Shown piece by piece: positions 8,119 to 14,836 of a DNA stretch of 50,996 nucleotides. The stretch lies in NCBI GenBank assembly GCA_035415725.1, contig DAOOGN010000015.1, positions 1 to 50,996 on the forward strand, read 5' to 3'. This DNA is from DSWT01 sp035415725. Its GTDB lineage: Bacteria; Chloroflexota; Anaerolineae; B4-G1; SLSP01. Positions within the stretch are counted from its first letter, which is position 1; each line of letters begins with the position of its first letter. The translations under genes and the position numbers were made by a program. The notes beneath the pieces are model-generated. The model was given only the letters and a program-made list of their open reading frames with translations. It did no database searches and was not told where the DNA came from.

Positions 8119-8361
8119 ATGCAATGGAAAGAAATATGCCAGCATTATCCCCAACAGTGGTTGTTGATTGAGGCGATTAAAGCGCGCTCGGAAGCCGACC
8201 GGCGTATCCTCGAACAACTGGCTGTGGTCGGCACATTCTCCGATTCAACCACGGCGGTGAAATCTTATTTGCAATTTCATAGGAAAGCTCCAGAGCGGGA
8301 ACTGTATGTCTTTCATACGAGCCACGAGAAATTGGATGTTACAGAACGATGGCAGAAGTGA
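8119..8361 (+). CDS. Conserved small protein, first gene of the R-M cassette
   Basis: An 80-residue soluble protein (MQWKEICQHYPQQWLLIEAI…, …RELYVFHTSHEKLDVTERW). I recognise the style of a family of small hypothetical proteins common in Cyanobacteria and Chloroflexota, but know of no assigned function. GGAGG at 8108-8112 supports ATG 8119; the frame is open from 8083. Its last 13 nt overlap the methyltransferase start, so translation is probably coupled. Relatives usually run a few residues longer, so the C-terminus may have been trimmed when the cassette was joined. It could be a cassette regulator or an unrelated passenger. Confidence 0.7.
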   Translation: MQWKEICQHYPQQWLLIEAIKARSEADRRILEQLAVVGTFSDSTTAVKSYLQFHRKAPERELYVFHTSHEKLDVTERWQK

Positions 8362-9350
8362 CAGAACTAGATAATAACAAAGTTGCAGAACCGTCTGCGA
8401 CGTATCAGCGCGTGACGCAAATCCCGTTGTTCTTTGGACAGCCCTTGCTGCGCGGTGAGTTCAAAGACGCTGTGGATGAGGCGCAAACGTCAGAAAAACC
8501 GATTTTGTTCTACCGGCATCCGCATGGTGAAATCTGGGTGGGCGATGCGATTGCATGGCTGAGATCTTTGCCGTCCGAATCGGTTGACCTGGTCTTTGCC
8601 GATCCACCTTACAATATTAAGAAAGCAGAGTGGGACTCGTTCGAGTCCCAACAGGCGTACGTGGAATGGTCGGTGCAATGGATCGAGCAGGCAGCGCGTG
8701 TGCTCAAGCCAACCGGCGCGCTATACGTTTGTGGTTTTTCCGAAATTTTAGCCGACATCAAGCTGCCGGCGATGAAGTTTTTCCGGGGTTGCCGGTGGTT
8801 GGTGTGGCATTACAAGAACAAGGCAAACTTGAGCCAGGACTGGGGACGTTCGCACGAAAGTATTTTGCACTTCCGCAAAAGTAAGACGTTTGTGATGAAT
8901 GTTGACGATGTTCGTATCCCTTACGGAAACCACACGTTGAAATATCCCGAACACCCACAGGCCGAAACCAGTCAATACGGCAACGGGAAAGATTACGTCT
9001 GGCAGCCCGATCCGCGCGGTGCGAAACCGCGCGATGTGATCGAATTGCCGACGGTGAATAACAGTATGTCGGAAACCACGCCGCATCCCACCCAAAAGCC
9101 GGAAGAGCTTTTGCGACAGTTAGTGTTGGCTGCGTCAAATCCAGACGACTTGGTGATCGATCCTTTCCTCGGTTCTGGAACAACGGCTGTCGTTGCTGAA
9201 CAACTTGGGCGTCTGTGGAAGGGGTGCGATCAAAATATAGAATATTGTCAATGGGCCGCAGACAGGATCGAGCGCGTGGAAAACTGGCCGGTGGAAAAGT
9301 GGATCGCTTATGACCTGGAAAATGCTAAACGGAGGAAGTCTATTCGATGA
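8349..9350 (+). CDS. Site-specific DNA methyltransferase, beta class (N6-adenine or N4-cytosine)
   Basis: A 333-residue SAM-dependent DNA methyltransferase. The catalytic motif IV DPPYNI (85-90) precedes the SAM-binding motif I DPFLGSGTTA (271-280), the order that defines the beta class. The region between (about 150-230) carries the target-recognition segment. TPHPTQKPEELLRQLV is the usual helix before motif I. DPPY suits N6-adenine methylation, but beta-class enzymes with N4-cytosine activity have similar motifs, so the base is not certain. It starts inside the preceding small ORF and ends in an ATGA overlap with the endonuclease gene, so the three genes form one tight operon. It would protect host DNA from the cognate endonuclease. 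Confidence 0.92.
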   Translation: MAEVTELDNNKVAEPSATYQRVTQIPLFFGQPLLRGEFKDAVDEAQTSEKPILFYRHPHGEIWVGDAIAWLRSLPSESVDLVFADPPYNIKKAEWDSFESQQAYVEWSVQWIEQAARVLKPTGALYVCGFSEILADIKLPAMKFFRGCRWLVWHYKNKANLSQDWGRSHESILHFRKSKTFVMNVDDVRIPYGNHTLKYPEHPQAETSQYGNGKDYVWQPDPRGAKPRDVIELPTVNNSMSETTPHPTQKPEELLRQLVLAASNPDDLVIDPFLGSGTTAVVAEQLGRLWKGCDQNIEYCQWAADRIERVENWPVEKWIAYDLENAKRRKSIR

Positions 9351-10302
9351 CTGAAACGATTTTGTTGGACTTGCAAGCTTCGGTGATGGATACGACTGCT
9401 TTTCACACACTGGCGGACTACTTTCAACTCTGTAGCGCCTTTCTCGGTTTTTGTGAACAAACGCAGCGACGCGCATTGTTTCACCGAAAGCGTCTGAATA
9501 CATTTTCTATCAGTATGATGAGGGATACGCACACAGGATTACTCGTCCCTTGAATGTCGATTTATTCTTTGAGAATCAAGAAGCGTTCAGGGTTGCCTTT
9601 GAGCGGTGGATAGCTTTTCTATCTGATCTCAAGAAATATCGGGGAGCCATTGCGGATCACAAAAGCACGGGAGATTATCTGCAGTCCAACGAAATCAACC
9701 GGATTGTCTATACACTTCAACAAAGTGTTGGTTGCATCGGCGACTCTTTCAGAAACCCCAATCAATCGCGCCAACGAGTCGGTCAATTGTTCGAGAATCT
9801 GGTCAGGCTGCTGATTCAGGAAGTCGGCCTCACCTGTGAATCACGGAGTATCAATATCCCGTTGCCAGGACATCCGGGTTATGCTATGTCCTACGAATTG
9901 GATTTGGTGTTTTCACAAGATAAAGTGCTGATTACCGGTGAAACCAACTTTATTCACCCCTCAGAGGTTGTCGGTTCGGTCAAAACGACCAGTAAGGACC
10001 GCATCGACAAGGTTTTCCTCGACAAGTATATGTTGACGCAATTACTGGGTAGAGACATCCCGGTTGTTGCTATTTTCCTTCACGACGTACAGCGCGCGCA
10101 GTACGGCAACAGCATTTTCGGCGTCAATTCCACGTTCAAAACCAATCATTTTCTGGGATACACGGTTGCGTTGAACCGCTTGGATGGGGTGTACTATGTC
10201 GATCGGCGTCCGGTGATGATGGAGGATGCGCGGTTGCGGGGTGAAATTCAAGATTTTCAGACTTTTTTGGTGCACGATTTGTGGACACTATCAAAGCGGT
10301 GA
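9347..10302 (+). pseudogene. Type II restriction endonuclease, frameshifted
   Basis: Two frames encode one protein. The first (9347-9553) starts at the ATGA overlap with the methyltransferase. The second is open from 9457, well before its first usable start (TTG 9550), and reads SPKASEYIFYQYDEGYAHRIT in the upstream part. Adding one T to the TTT run at 9479-9481 joins them as …RRALF|SPKASEY…, giving about 318 residues. The catalytic core is in the second frame: ELDLVF (Asp118 counted from the TTG) and SVKTTSKDR (Ser143-Val-Lys145). This Asp…Ser-x-Lys arrangement is the PD-(D/E)xK variant known from Cfr10I/NgoMIV-type enzymes. The position right after its methyltransferase makes it the cognate nuclease. 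Target unknown. It is broken as sequenced unless the shift is an assembly error or the second frame alone is made. Confidence 0.75.
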
Positions 10303-10462
10303 ATTGTGGAGTTTCACTGATGCCATGCCCACGATGGCCACATTCACGGTATTCTTGAATGATGCCCTTCCCTTCAGCTCGGATCACTCTCCTCCCCCCT
10401 ACCTTTAGCGCCATCCTCGCCCCCTCGAACAGACGCTGTGGCCGGTAGCGCCCGGCGCTATC

Positions 10463-10512
10463 TTGACATCTTGTTTATATCGCCTATACTATATGCAGTA
10501 TACTGCATATAG
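10463..10512 (+). promoter_or_regulatory. arsR promoter with 24-bp operator palindrome
   Basis: TTGACA (10463-10468), 16 nt, TATACT (10485-10490) is a strong promoter. A perfect 24-bp palindrome occupies 10489-10512 (half-site CTATATGCAGTA and its reverse complement), beginning inside the -10 box. It ends 14 nt before the start codon, the usual place for an ArsR operator. The stretch 10303-10462 upstream holds nothing recognisable. Confidence 0.8.
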
Positions 10513-10526
10513 CACGGAATGAAGTG

Positions 10527-10874
10527 ATGTCGAAAAATCCACGCGCTTACATCGAAGGCGCAGCACGCTTTCAACTGCTGGCGCATCCTTCGCGTCTGTA
10601 CATCCTGGATGAGTTGCGGCGCGGCCCGGCGTGTGTATGCCACCTCCAGGCCGTACTGGGACGTCCCCAGGCTTATATCTCGCAACAGTTGCGCCTCCTG
10701 CGTGAAGCCGATGTCGTGGTGGACGAGAAGGACGGCCTCAACGTGTATTATCGGATTGCGGATGCGCACGTTGTACGTCTGCTGGAAGAAATGCTGGGGC
10801 CGGCGCAGCCGGCGCGCCGTGTGGAAGGATGTCCCTGCCCTCACTGCACCGGGCAGGAAGTCTGCTGTAGCTAG
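10527..10874 (+). CDS. ArsR/SmtB-family metal(loid)-sensing repressor
   Basis: A 115-residue winged-helix repressor. LAHPSRLYILDELRRGPACVCHL carries the Cys-Val-Cys motif at the start of the recognition-helix region, the classic As(III)/Sb(III) site of ArsR proteins. The recognition helix is RPQAYISQQLRLLREADVV. A Cys-rich tail (GCPCPHC…VCCS) adds five Cys and a His that may form a second metal site, unusual for a minimal ArsR. It should bind the palindromes at 10489-10512 and 10926-10945 and release them on metalloid binding. ATG 10527 is preferred to GTG 10524. A terminator follows, so the downstream permease is controlled by read-through or by its own operator. Confidence 0.88.
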   Translation: MSKNPRAYIEGAARFQLLAHPSRLYILDELRRGPACVCHLQAVLGRPQAYISQQLRLLREADVVVDEKDGLNVYYRIADAHVVRLLEEMLGPAQPARRVEGCPCPHCTGQEVCCS

Positions 10875-10879
10875 ATCGA

Positions 10880-10915
10880 ACCCGACGGGTTGCAGAAAAC
10901 CAGTCGGGTCTTTTT
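10880..10915 (+). terminator. Rho-independent terminator after arsR
   Basis: ACCCGAC (10880-10886) plus GGTT pair with AACC plus GTCGGGT (10903-10909), an 11-bp stem with one mismatch, followed by CTTTTT. Confidence 0.75.
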
Positions 10916-10925
10916 GCGGCCCTGA

Positions 10926-10945
10926 ATATGCAGTTTATTGCATAT
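10926..10945 (+). promoter_or_regulatory. Second ArsR operator, upstream of the permease
   Basis: ATATGCAG-TTTA-TTGCATAT differs from the core of the palindrome at 10489-10512 at only two positions. It sits 32 nt before the permease start codon, so the repressor probably also controls the permease and the genes after it. Confidence 0.7.
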
Positions 10946-10977
10946 ATCCGATTTTCTCTTTATGAGAGAGGTTGTGT

Positions 10978-12336
10978 ATGAACATCTTACAGTACCTGGC
11001 GATGCTCATCCAAACCGGTCTGGGAAACCTGGCGGCGTATCTGGCGGCCCACGTTTTGCTGTGCCTCTTGCCGGCGTTTTTCATCGCCGGCGCCATGATG
11101 GCGCTGATACCCCAAGAGGCGGTGACCCGCTACCTGGGACGCGAGGCCCCCAAGTGGGTGTCTTATCCTGCTTCACTGTTGGCAGGGTTTGTGCTGGCGG
11201 TGTGTTCGTGTACTATCCTGCCGCTCTTTTCCAGCATTTATAAAAAAGGCGCGGGATTGGGACCAGCGCTGACCTTTATGTTTTTCGCCCCGGCCAGCAA
11301 TATCCTGGCGATTTTGTTTACCGGCGTCCAAATCGGTATGGACATCGCGCTGGCGCGTATCCTTCTGTGTATGCTGTTCGGCGTGAGCATCGGCCTGATT
11401 ATGTCCTGGTTCTTCCGTGCAGAGGATGTCGCCCATGCCGCTGCCACCAATGGGACGGCGGCTTGGGGAGAAGGGGCCAGGGTCCCCCACCGCATCTGGG
11501 TCTTTTTTGGGTTGCTGGTCGCGGTGTTGATTGCCGGAACGCTGCAAGTGGGTTTGTTCAAGAACAGCTACATCACCTTTCACCTCCCCGGCACGTGGGC
11601 GGGACAGTTCCAGGCGTGGCTCGATAGGGTCGTGCCGCCGAACCCGGCCCTGGGCATCGAGGGCGTCAGCGTGCAGGGCGTGTTCTTGATTGGGCTACTG
11701 TTTGTCATCGGCGCGACGGCCTGGGTCGGCCTGGGCAAAGTGGATGAGGGTTTTAATCGGTGGACGTTTGTGGCGTTGGGGGTCATCAGCCTGACCCTGC
11801 TGGTGGCCGCTTTCAAAGTCGTGGCCGGCGATGCAGGTTTCACGGTGGGCATCACCGGCAAGCTGGTAGCCGAAATCGTCCTGATCGGCGCCATCTGGTG
11901 GATGGCACTCAAGAAGATGGAGGCGTATGAGGTGCAGGAATGGTTGTGGGAAATGTGGCGCTTCGTCCGGCAGATTATTCCGCTGCTGCTCATCGGCGTT
12001 TTCCTGGCCGGGATCGCGCGGGCAATCATTCCCACGGCGTGGATCAAGGCAGTGGCCGGGCGCAATACCATCCTGGGGAATCTGCTTCCGGTTATTTTTG
12101 CCGTATTCATCTACTTCCCCACCCTGGTCGAAGTGCCGGTGGCACAGACTTTCCTCTCATTGGGAATGCACCGCGGCCCGCTGCTGGCCTATCTGCTGGC
12201 CGACCCGGAGTTGAGCCTGCAATCCATCCTGGTCACCCAGAAAATCATTGGCAAGAAGAAGACGGCGGTGTATGTGGGCCTGGTGGCAGTGTTCAGCACC
12301 CTGGCCGGATTGATCTTTGGTGCGTGGGTCCAATAG
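10978..12336 (+). CDS. ArsP/DUF318-family permease (predicted organoarsenical or metal exporter)
   Basis: A 452-residue integral membrane protein with about ten hydrophobic segments in two halves separated by a soluble loop (about 140-160). The family signatures are VCSCTILPLFSSIYKKGAGLG (near residue 75), with the Cys pair, FAPASNILAI in the next helix, and FPTLVEVPVAQTFLSLGMHRGP in the C-terminal half. Members of this permease family (PF03773) include ArsP, which exports trivalent organoarsenicals, and the related SO_0444-type transporter. Substrate here is inferred from the ArsR context only. GAGAGG at 10966-10971 precedes ATG 10978. Three thioredoxin-fold genes follow on the same strand, which is a recurring neighbourhood for this permease. 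Confidence 0.88.
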   Translation: MNILQYLAMLIQTGLGNLAAYLAAHVLLCLLPAFFIAGAMMALIPQEAVTRYLGREAPKWVSYPASLLAGFVLAVCSCTILPLFSSIYKKGAGLGPALTFMFFAPASNILAILFTGVQIGMDIALARILLCMLFGVSIGLIMSWFFRAEDVAHAAATNGTAAWGEGARVPHRIWVFFGLLVAVLIAGTLQVGLFKNSYITFHLPGTWAGQFQAWLDRVVPPNPALGIEGVSVQGVFLIGLLFVIGATAWVGLGKVDEGFNRWTFVALGVISLTLLVAAFKVVAGDAGFTVGITGKLVAEIVLIGAIWWMALKKMEAYEVQEWLWEMWRFVRQIIPLLLIGVFLAGIARAIIPTAWIKAVAGRNTILGNLLPVIFAVFIYFPTLVEVPVAQTFLSLGMHRGPLLAYLLADPELSLQSILVTQKIIGKKKTAVYVGLVAVFSTLAGLIFGAWVQ

Positions 12337-12372
12337 TGGATAACGATCATTCGTCATTCACAAGGGGGTACT

Positions 12373-12627
12373 ATGTTAACCATCAAGATTTTCGGTACGA
12401 CGCCGCCGTGCGCCAACTGCAAACGTGCGGAGCAGCAGGCGCTCAAGGCGGCAGAGCCATTTCCGGGGCAGGTCGAAGTCATCCATCTGGATGCCCTTGG
12501 GCCGGAAGCGGAAGCCTACGGCATCATTTCCACACCCTTGGTGGTCGTGGGGGATGAAGTGGCCGGGCGGGGCAAAGTCGTCCCGGCGGCGCAGCTCATC
12601 CCCATCATCCAGAAACATCTGGGATAA
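12373..12627 (+). CDS. Small thioredoxin-fold protein (redox-active disulfide family)
   Basis: An 84-residue single-domain thioredoxin-like protein. The active-site loop is TPPCANCKR with a CxxC pair (Cys15, Cys18), followed by a beta-alpha-beta core and a cis-Pro loop IISTPLVVVGDEV. It matches the small thioredoxin_3 proteins that often accompany ArsP-type permeases. It is cytoplasmic as there is no signal peptide. GGGGG about 4 nt before the ATG may serve as the ribosome site. Probable job: thiol-disulfide or thiol-metalloid chemistry linked to the transporter. This is inference from context. Confidence 0.82.
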   Translation: MLTIKIFGTTPPCANCKRAEQQALKAAEPFPGQVEVIHLDALGPEAEAYGIISTPLVVVGDEVAGRGKVVPAAQLIPIIQKHLG

Positions 12628-12696
12628 GACAGGGAAAAGAACGACGGGGTGCCCTGCTGATTCCTCGGTTTGCTGCTATAGGTCGATTTTTAGATC

Positions 12697-12756
12697 AGGA
12701 CTTACGCAAGCCGGCTCGAATCAAGCGGTGGAGGAACGGAAATTTGCGCAAGTTCT
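12697..12756. mobile_element. Outer repeat element, copy A (empty form)
   Basis: AGGACTTACGCAA at the left end and a degenerate TTGCGCAAGTTCT at the right end flank 'GCTCGAATCAAGCGGTGGAGGA'-type sequence. Compared with the copy at 24586-24707 it lacks exactly the 62-bp inner palindrome, so it represents the unoccupied form. Non-autonomous; no ORF. Confidence 0.7.
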
Positions 12757-12785
12757 AACTCTGGGTGCTCTGGGGCTATTTTCAG
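12757..12785. repeat. 29-bp dispersed repeat R2, copy 1
   Basis: Starts directly after element copy A. Reverse complement of the sequences at 24730-24758 and 37645-37673 (CTGAAAATAGCCCCAGAGCA followed by CYCAGAGTT). It leads straight into the ribosome binding site of the next gene. Confidence 0.65.
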
Positions 12786-12797
12786 GGGAGGAAGGCT

Positions 12798-13067
12798 ATG
12801 GTCAAGTTAGAAGTTTTCAGCGGCGATCCGCCGTGCCCGGGGTGTGTGGCGCTGGTGGAACTGGCGCAGAAAGTCGCGTCTAAGTACACCGGAGAATTGG
12901 AGTTGGTCATCTACAAAGGCGCCGAAGGGATGCAGAAGTTCGAGGAGTATCGCCTTTTCTGCGTTCCGGCGGCGGTTGTCAACGGCAGCATCCGCATTGA
13001 GGGGATGTGTCCTGATGAGGCAACGCTTCACAACGCACTGCGGGAGGGTGGGCTATGTCTAAAATAA
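12798..13067 (+). CDS. Second thioredoxin-fold protein
   Basis: An 89-residue thioredoxin-like protein with loop DPPCPGCVAL (Cys13 and Cys16 form CxxC) and cis-Pro loop LFCVPAAVVNG. A third Cys precedes the cis-Pro and further Cys occur in EGMCPDE and GGLCLK near the C-terminus. It is distinct from the gene at 12373 and not a simple tandem copy. GGAGG at 12787-12791, 6 nt before ATG 12798, sets the start. Its end overlaps the next gene by 13 nt. The 170-bp gap from the preceding gene is filled by repeat copies, which may have separated a once tight operon. Confidence 0.8.
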   Translation: MVKLEVFSGDPPCPGCVALVELAQKVASKYTGELELVIYKGAEGMQKFEEYRLFCVPAAVVNGSIRIEGMCPDEATLHNALREGGLCLK

Positions 13068-13321
13068 GGATTGAAGCCTTTGTCTCGATTCCGCCGTGCT
13101 CCGGCGGCGTGGCGGTCAAGCGATTGCTCAAGCAGATCGAAGCTGAATACGGCGAGCAAATCGAGATCGTCTTCCACACCGGCCCCGGCGACCCGGCGTG
13201 GGAAGAATACGCCATCACCAACGCGCCCGCGCTCGTCGTGGGCGATTTGGTAAAGTTCGTCGGAGTGGCGCCGAGCAAAGAGGGCCTCATCGGCGCGTTA
13301 CGCGAAGCCGGATTGGATTAG
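13055..13321 (+). CDS. Third thioredoxin-fold protein, monothiol-like
   Basis: An 88-residue protein with the same size and fold as the two before it, but its active-site loop reads SIPPCSGGVA: the second Cys of CxxC is replaced by Gly, leaving one Cys at residue 15. The cis-Pro loop is ITNAPALVVGDLV. A monothiol centre suits ligand binding or transfer (for example of a metalloid or glutathione-like thiol) rather than disulfide reduction. Start overlaps the previous stop by 13 nt, with GGAGG upstream inside that gene. Function inferred from context. Confidence 0.78.
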   Translation: MSKIRIEAFVSIPPCSGGVAVKRLLKQIEAEYGEQIEIVFHTGPGDPAWEEYAITNAPALVVGDLVKFVGVAPSKEGLIGALREAGLD

Positions 13322-13394
13322 AAGGCGCTTCAGTGGGGCAGCAGACGCGGCATGAGCTATGCTTTCCACCAGGCCTGAACATTTCTCAGGATTG

Positions 13395-13433
13395 GTAGTG
13401 ACGCCTTTTAGGAATTAAGAGCGGCTAAAGCCG
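13395..13433. mobile_element. Fragment of the inner palindromic element
   Basis: TAGTGACGCC followed by TTTTAGGAATTAAGAGCGGC and TAAAGCCG matches the inner element seen at 24626-24687, 30330-30385 and 41029-41090, without the outer ends. One of its two internal hairpin arms is shortened. Confidence 0.55.
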
Positions 13434-13447
13434 CCGCCGGGGCGGAC

Positions 13448-14641
13448 TTAGACAGATCGAGCCGGCTTGGATTCGTAGGAGCGGAGCACAACTGGGGTGC
13501 CGATCAGCACCAGAGGGGCACACAGCGCCAGGATGACCATGATCCCTATGCCGATGGCCGTGATGATGAATCCGACAGGCGCAGTGGCAATCCCTATAGC
13601 CGCTCCTCCCATGGTAGCGATGGCGGCGAGATTCCACAGGCCGTGGAAGAGAACGGCCATGAGGTAAGCAAGCGGCAGCGCCCAGCGTCGCTTGCGCCAG
13701 AAGAAGCCCCATCCCAGACCGACGATGCCACTGGTCAACATATGCATACCGGTGGCGGCGGCGCGGGCGCCCATACCGCCCAGCCAGCTCGTCACTTCGC
13801 CCAGGCCTCCCGCGCCGTTGGTGATGCTCTCAACGATGGTAAAACCCAGACCGCAGGCCGCGCCCCAGAGGAACGATGTGGTCAGACCGGGATGACGCCA
13901 TATCCCCATAATGCCCATCACGAGCGTTTTCCCCAATTCCTCGGTCAACGGGGCGACGATAGCCAGCGTCAGCACCATCACCACCAAAATCACAGGTGAC
14001 GCGATGGTGCTGAACACCTCTTCGATGTTGGTGGGCGGCAGAGTACGCCAGCGCTCGGCCATAGCTATGAGGGCATCGATGGTTGCCCGTCCGCCCGGCA
14101 GTAAGAAAGCCACCAGAGCGACAAGGACAGCACAGAGAACCAGGCCGATAACTTCGACAGGGATCGCCATCAGGGTCGATGCCGCCCCGCCGCTCATCGT
14201 AGCGATCAGCTCGCGCAGCGTCAAGGTGTGGTCGCGTCCGGCGGTCAACGTCATCAACGACAGCAACAAAAAGGCCGGAAGGGCCGCCAATCCCAGGTGC
14301 AGCGGCGCAAAGATAGGGCGATTATGCCACTCGGCGGGCGTCAAAACGGCGACGATGACAAGTCCCACGAGCAACGCCAGCCCTATCGCCCATCCCCACT
14401 GCACGTAGATTTTTGGCGAGGGGGATGACTTTCGCCCGCTCAATCCTGTAGCAAGCAGCCCCATCCCCAACAGCAGGCCGACCAGTCCCACGGCGATGAG
14501 AATCACCGTCGTCGCGTTGTTTTCTACCTGGGGGATGACCCACACCGAGAGCATACTCAAAAGGCTGACGACGATAGCTCCGCCGCCGGTGATGGCTGTT
14601 ACGATCCAAAGCCATTGTGGGGATGATGGTTTAGTTTCCAT
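13448..14641 (-). CDS. PrsW-family intramembrane metalloprotease
   Basis: A 397-residue membrane protein with about ten hydrophobic helices. The signature is in the second half: APLTEELGKTLVM (Glu234, Glu235), VES (Glu271), His300 in TGMHMLTSG and His333 in FHGLWN. This is the conserved Glu-Glu…His…His set of PrsW-type proteases, which in Bacillus cleave an anti-sigma factor in the membrane. ATG 14641 is favoured because AAAAAGG lies 8 nt upstream, but in-frame ATG 14662 and GTG 14674 are possible. No sigma/anti-sigma pair is adjacent, so the substrate is unknown. Confidence 0.85.
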   Translation of the reverse strand: METKPSSPQWLWIVTAITGGGAIVVSLLSMLSVWVIPQVENNATTVILIAVGLVGLLLGMGLLATGLSGRKSSPSPKIYVQWGWAIGLALLVGLVIVAVLTPAEWHNRPIFAPLHLGLAALPAFLLLSLMTLTAGRDHTLTLRELIATMSGGAASTLMAIPVEVIGLVLCAVLVALVAFLLPGGRATIDALIAMAERWRTLPPTNIEEVFSTIASPVILVVMVLTLAIVAPLTEELGKTLVMGIMGIWRHPGLTTSFLWGAACGLGFTIVESITNGAGGLGEVTSWLGGMGARAAATGMHMLTSGIVGLGWGFFWRKRRWALPLAYLMAVLFHGLWNLAAIATMGGAAIGIATAPVGFIITAIGIGIMVILALCAPLVLIGTPVVLRSYESKPARSV

Positions 14642-14789
14642 GCTACGAGCCTTTTTCAACATAAGGGGCAACACGCCTGGCTGTTGGGCGTAGACATAGG
14701 GCCGTCAAATGGCTCTTCGTGCCTGAAGCGTCCTCAACTGCCGTCGGACCGTTTTCTTCGACCGCCCGCTGCAGCAGGTGTGAGCGTTC

Positions 14790-14813
14790 CGCCCGGCGCT
14801 TGAGCACCGGGCG
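14790..14813 (-). terminator. GC-rich hairpin downstream of the DsbA-cyclophilin gene
   Basis: CGCCCGG (14790-14796) pairs with CCGGGCG (14807-14813). No T-run follows, so termination is only possible. It is otherwise the only structure in 14642-14836. Confidence 0.3.
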
Positions 14814-14836
14814 TGTTCCTTCGTGGTGCAACTGAG

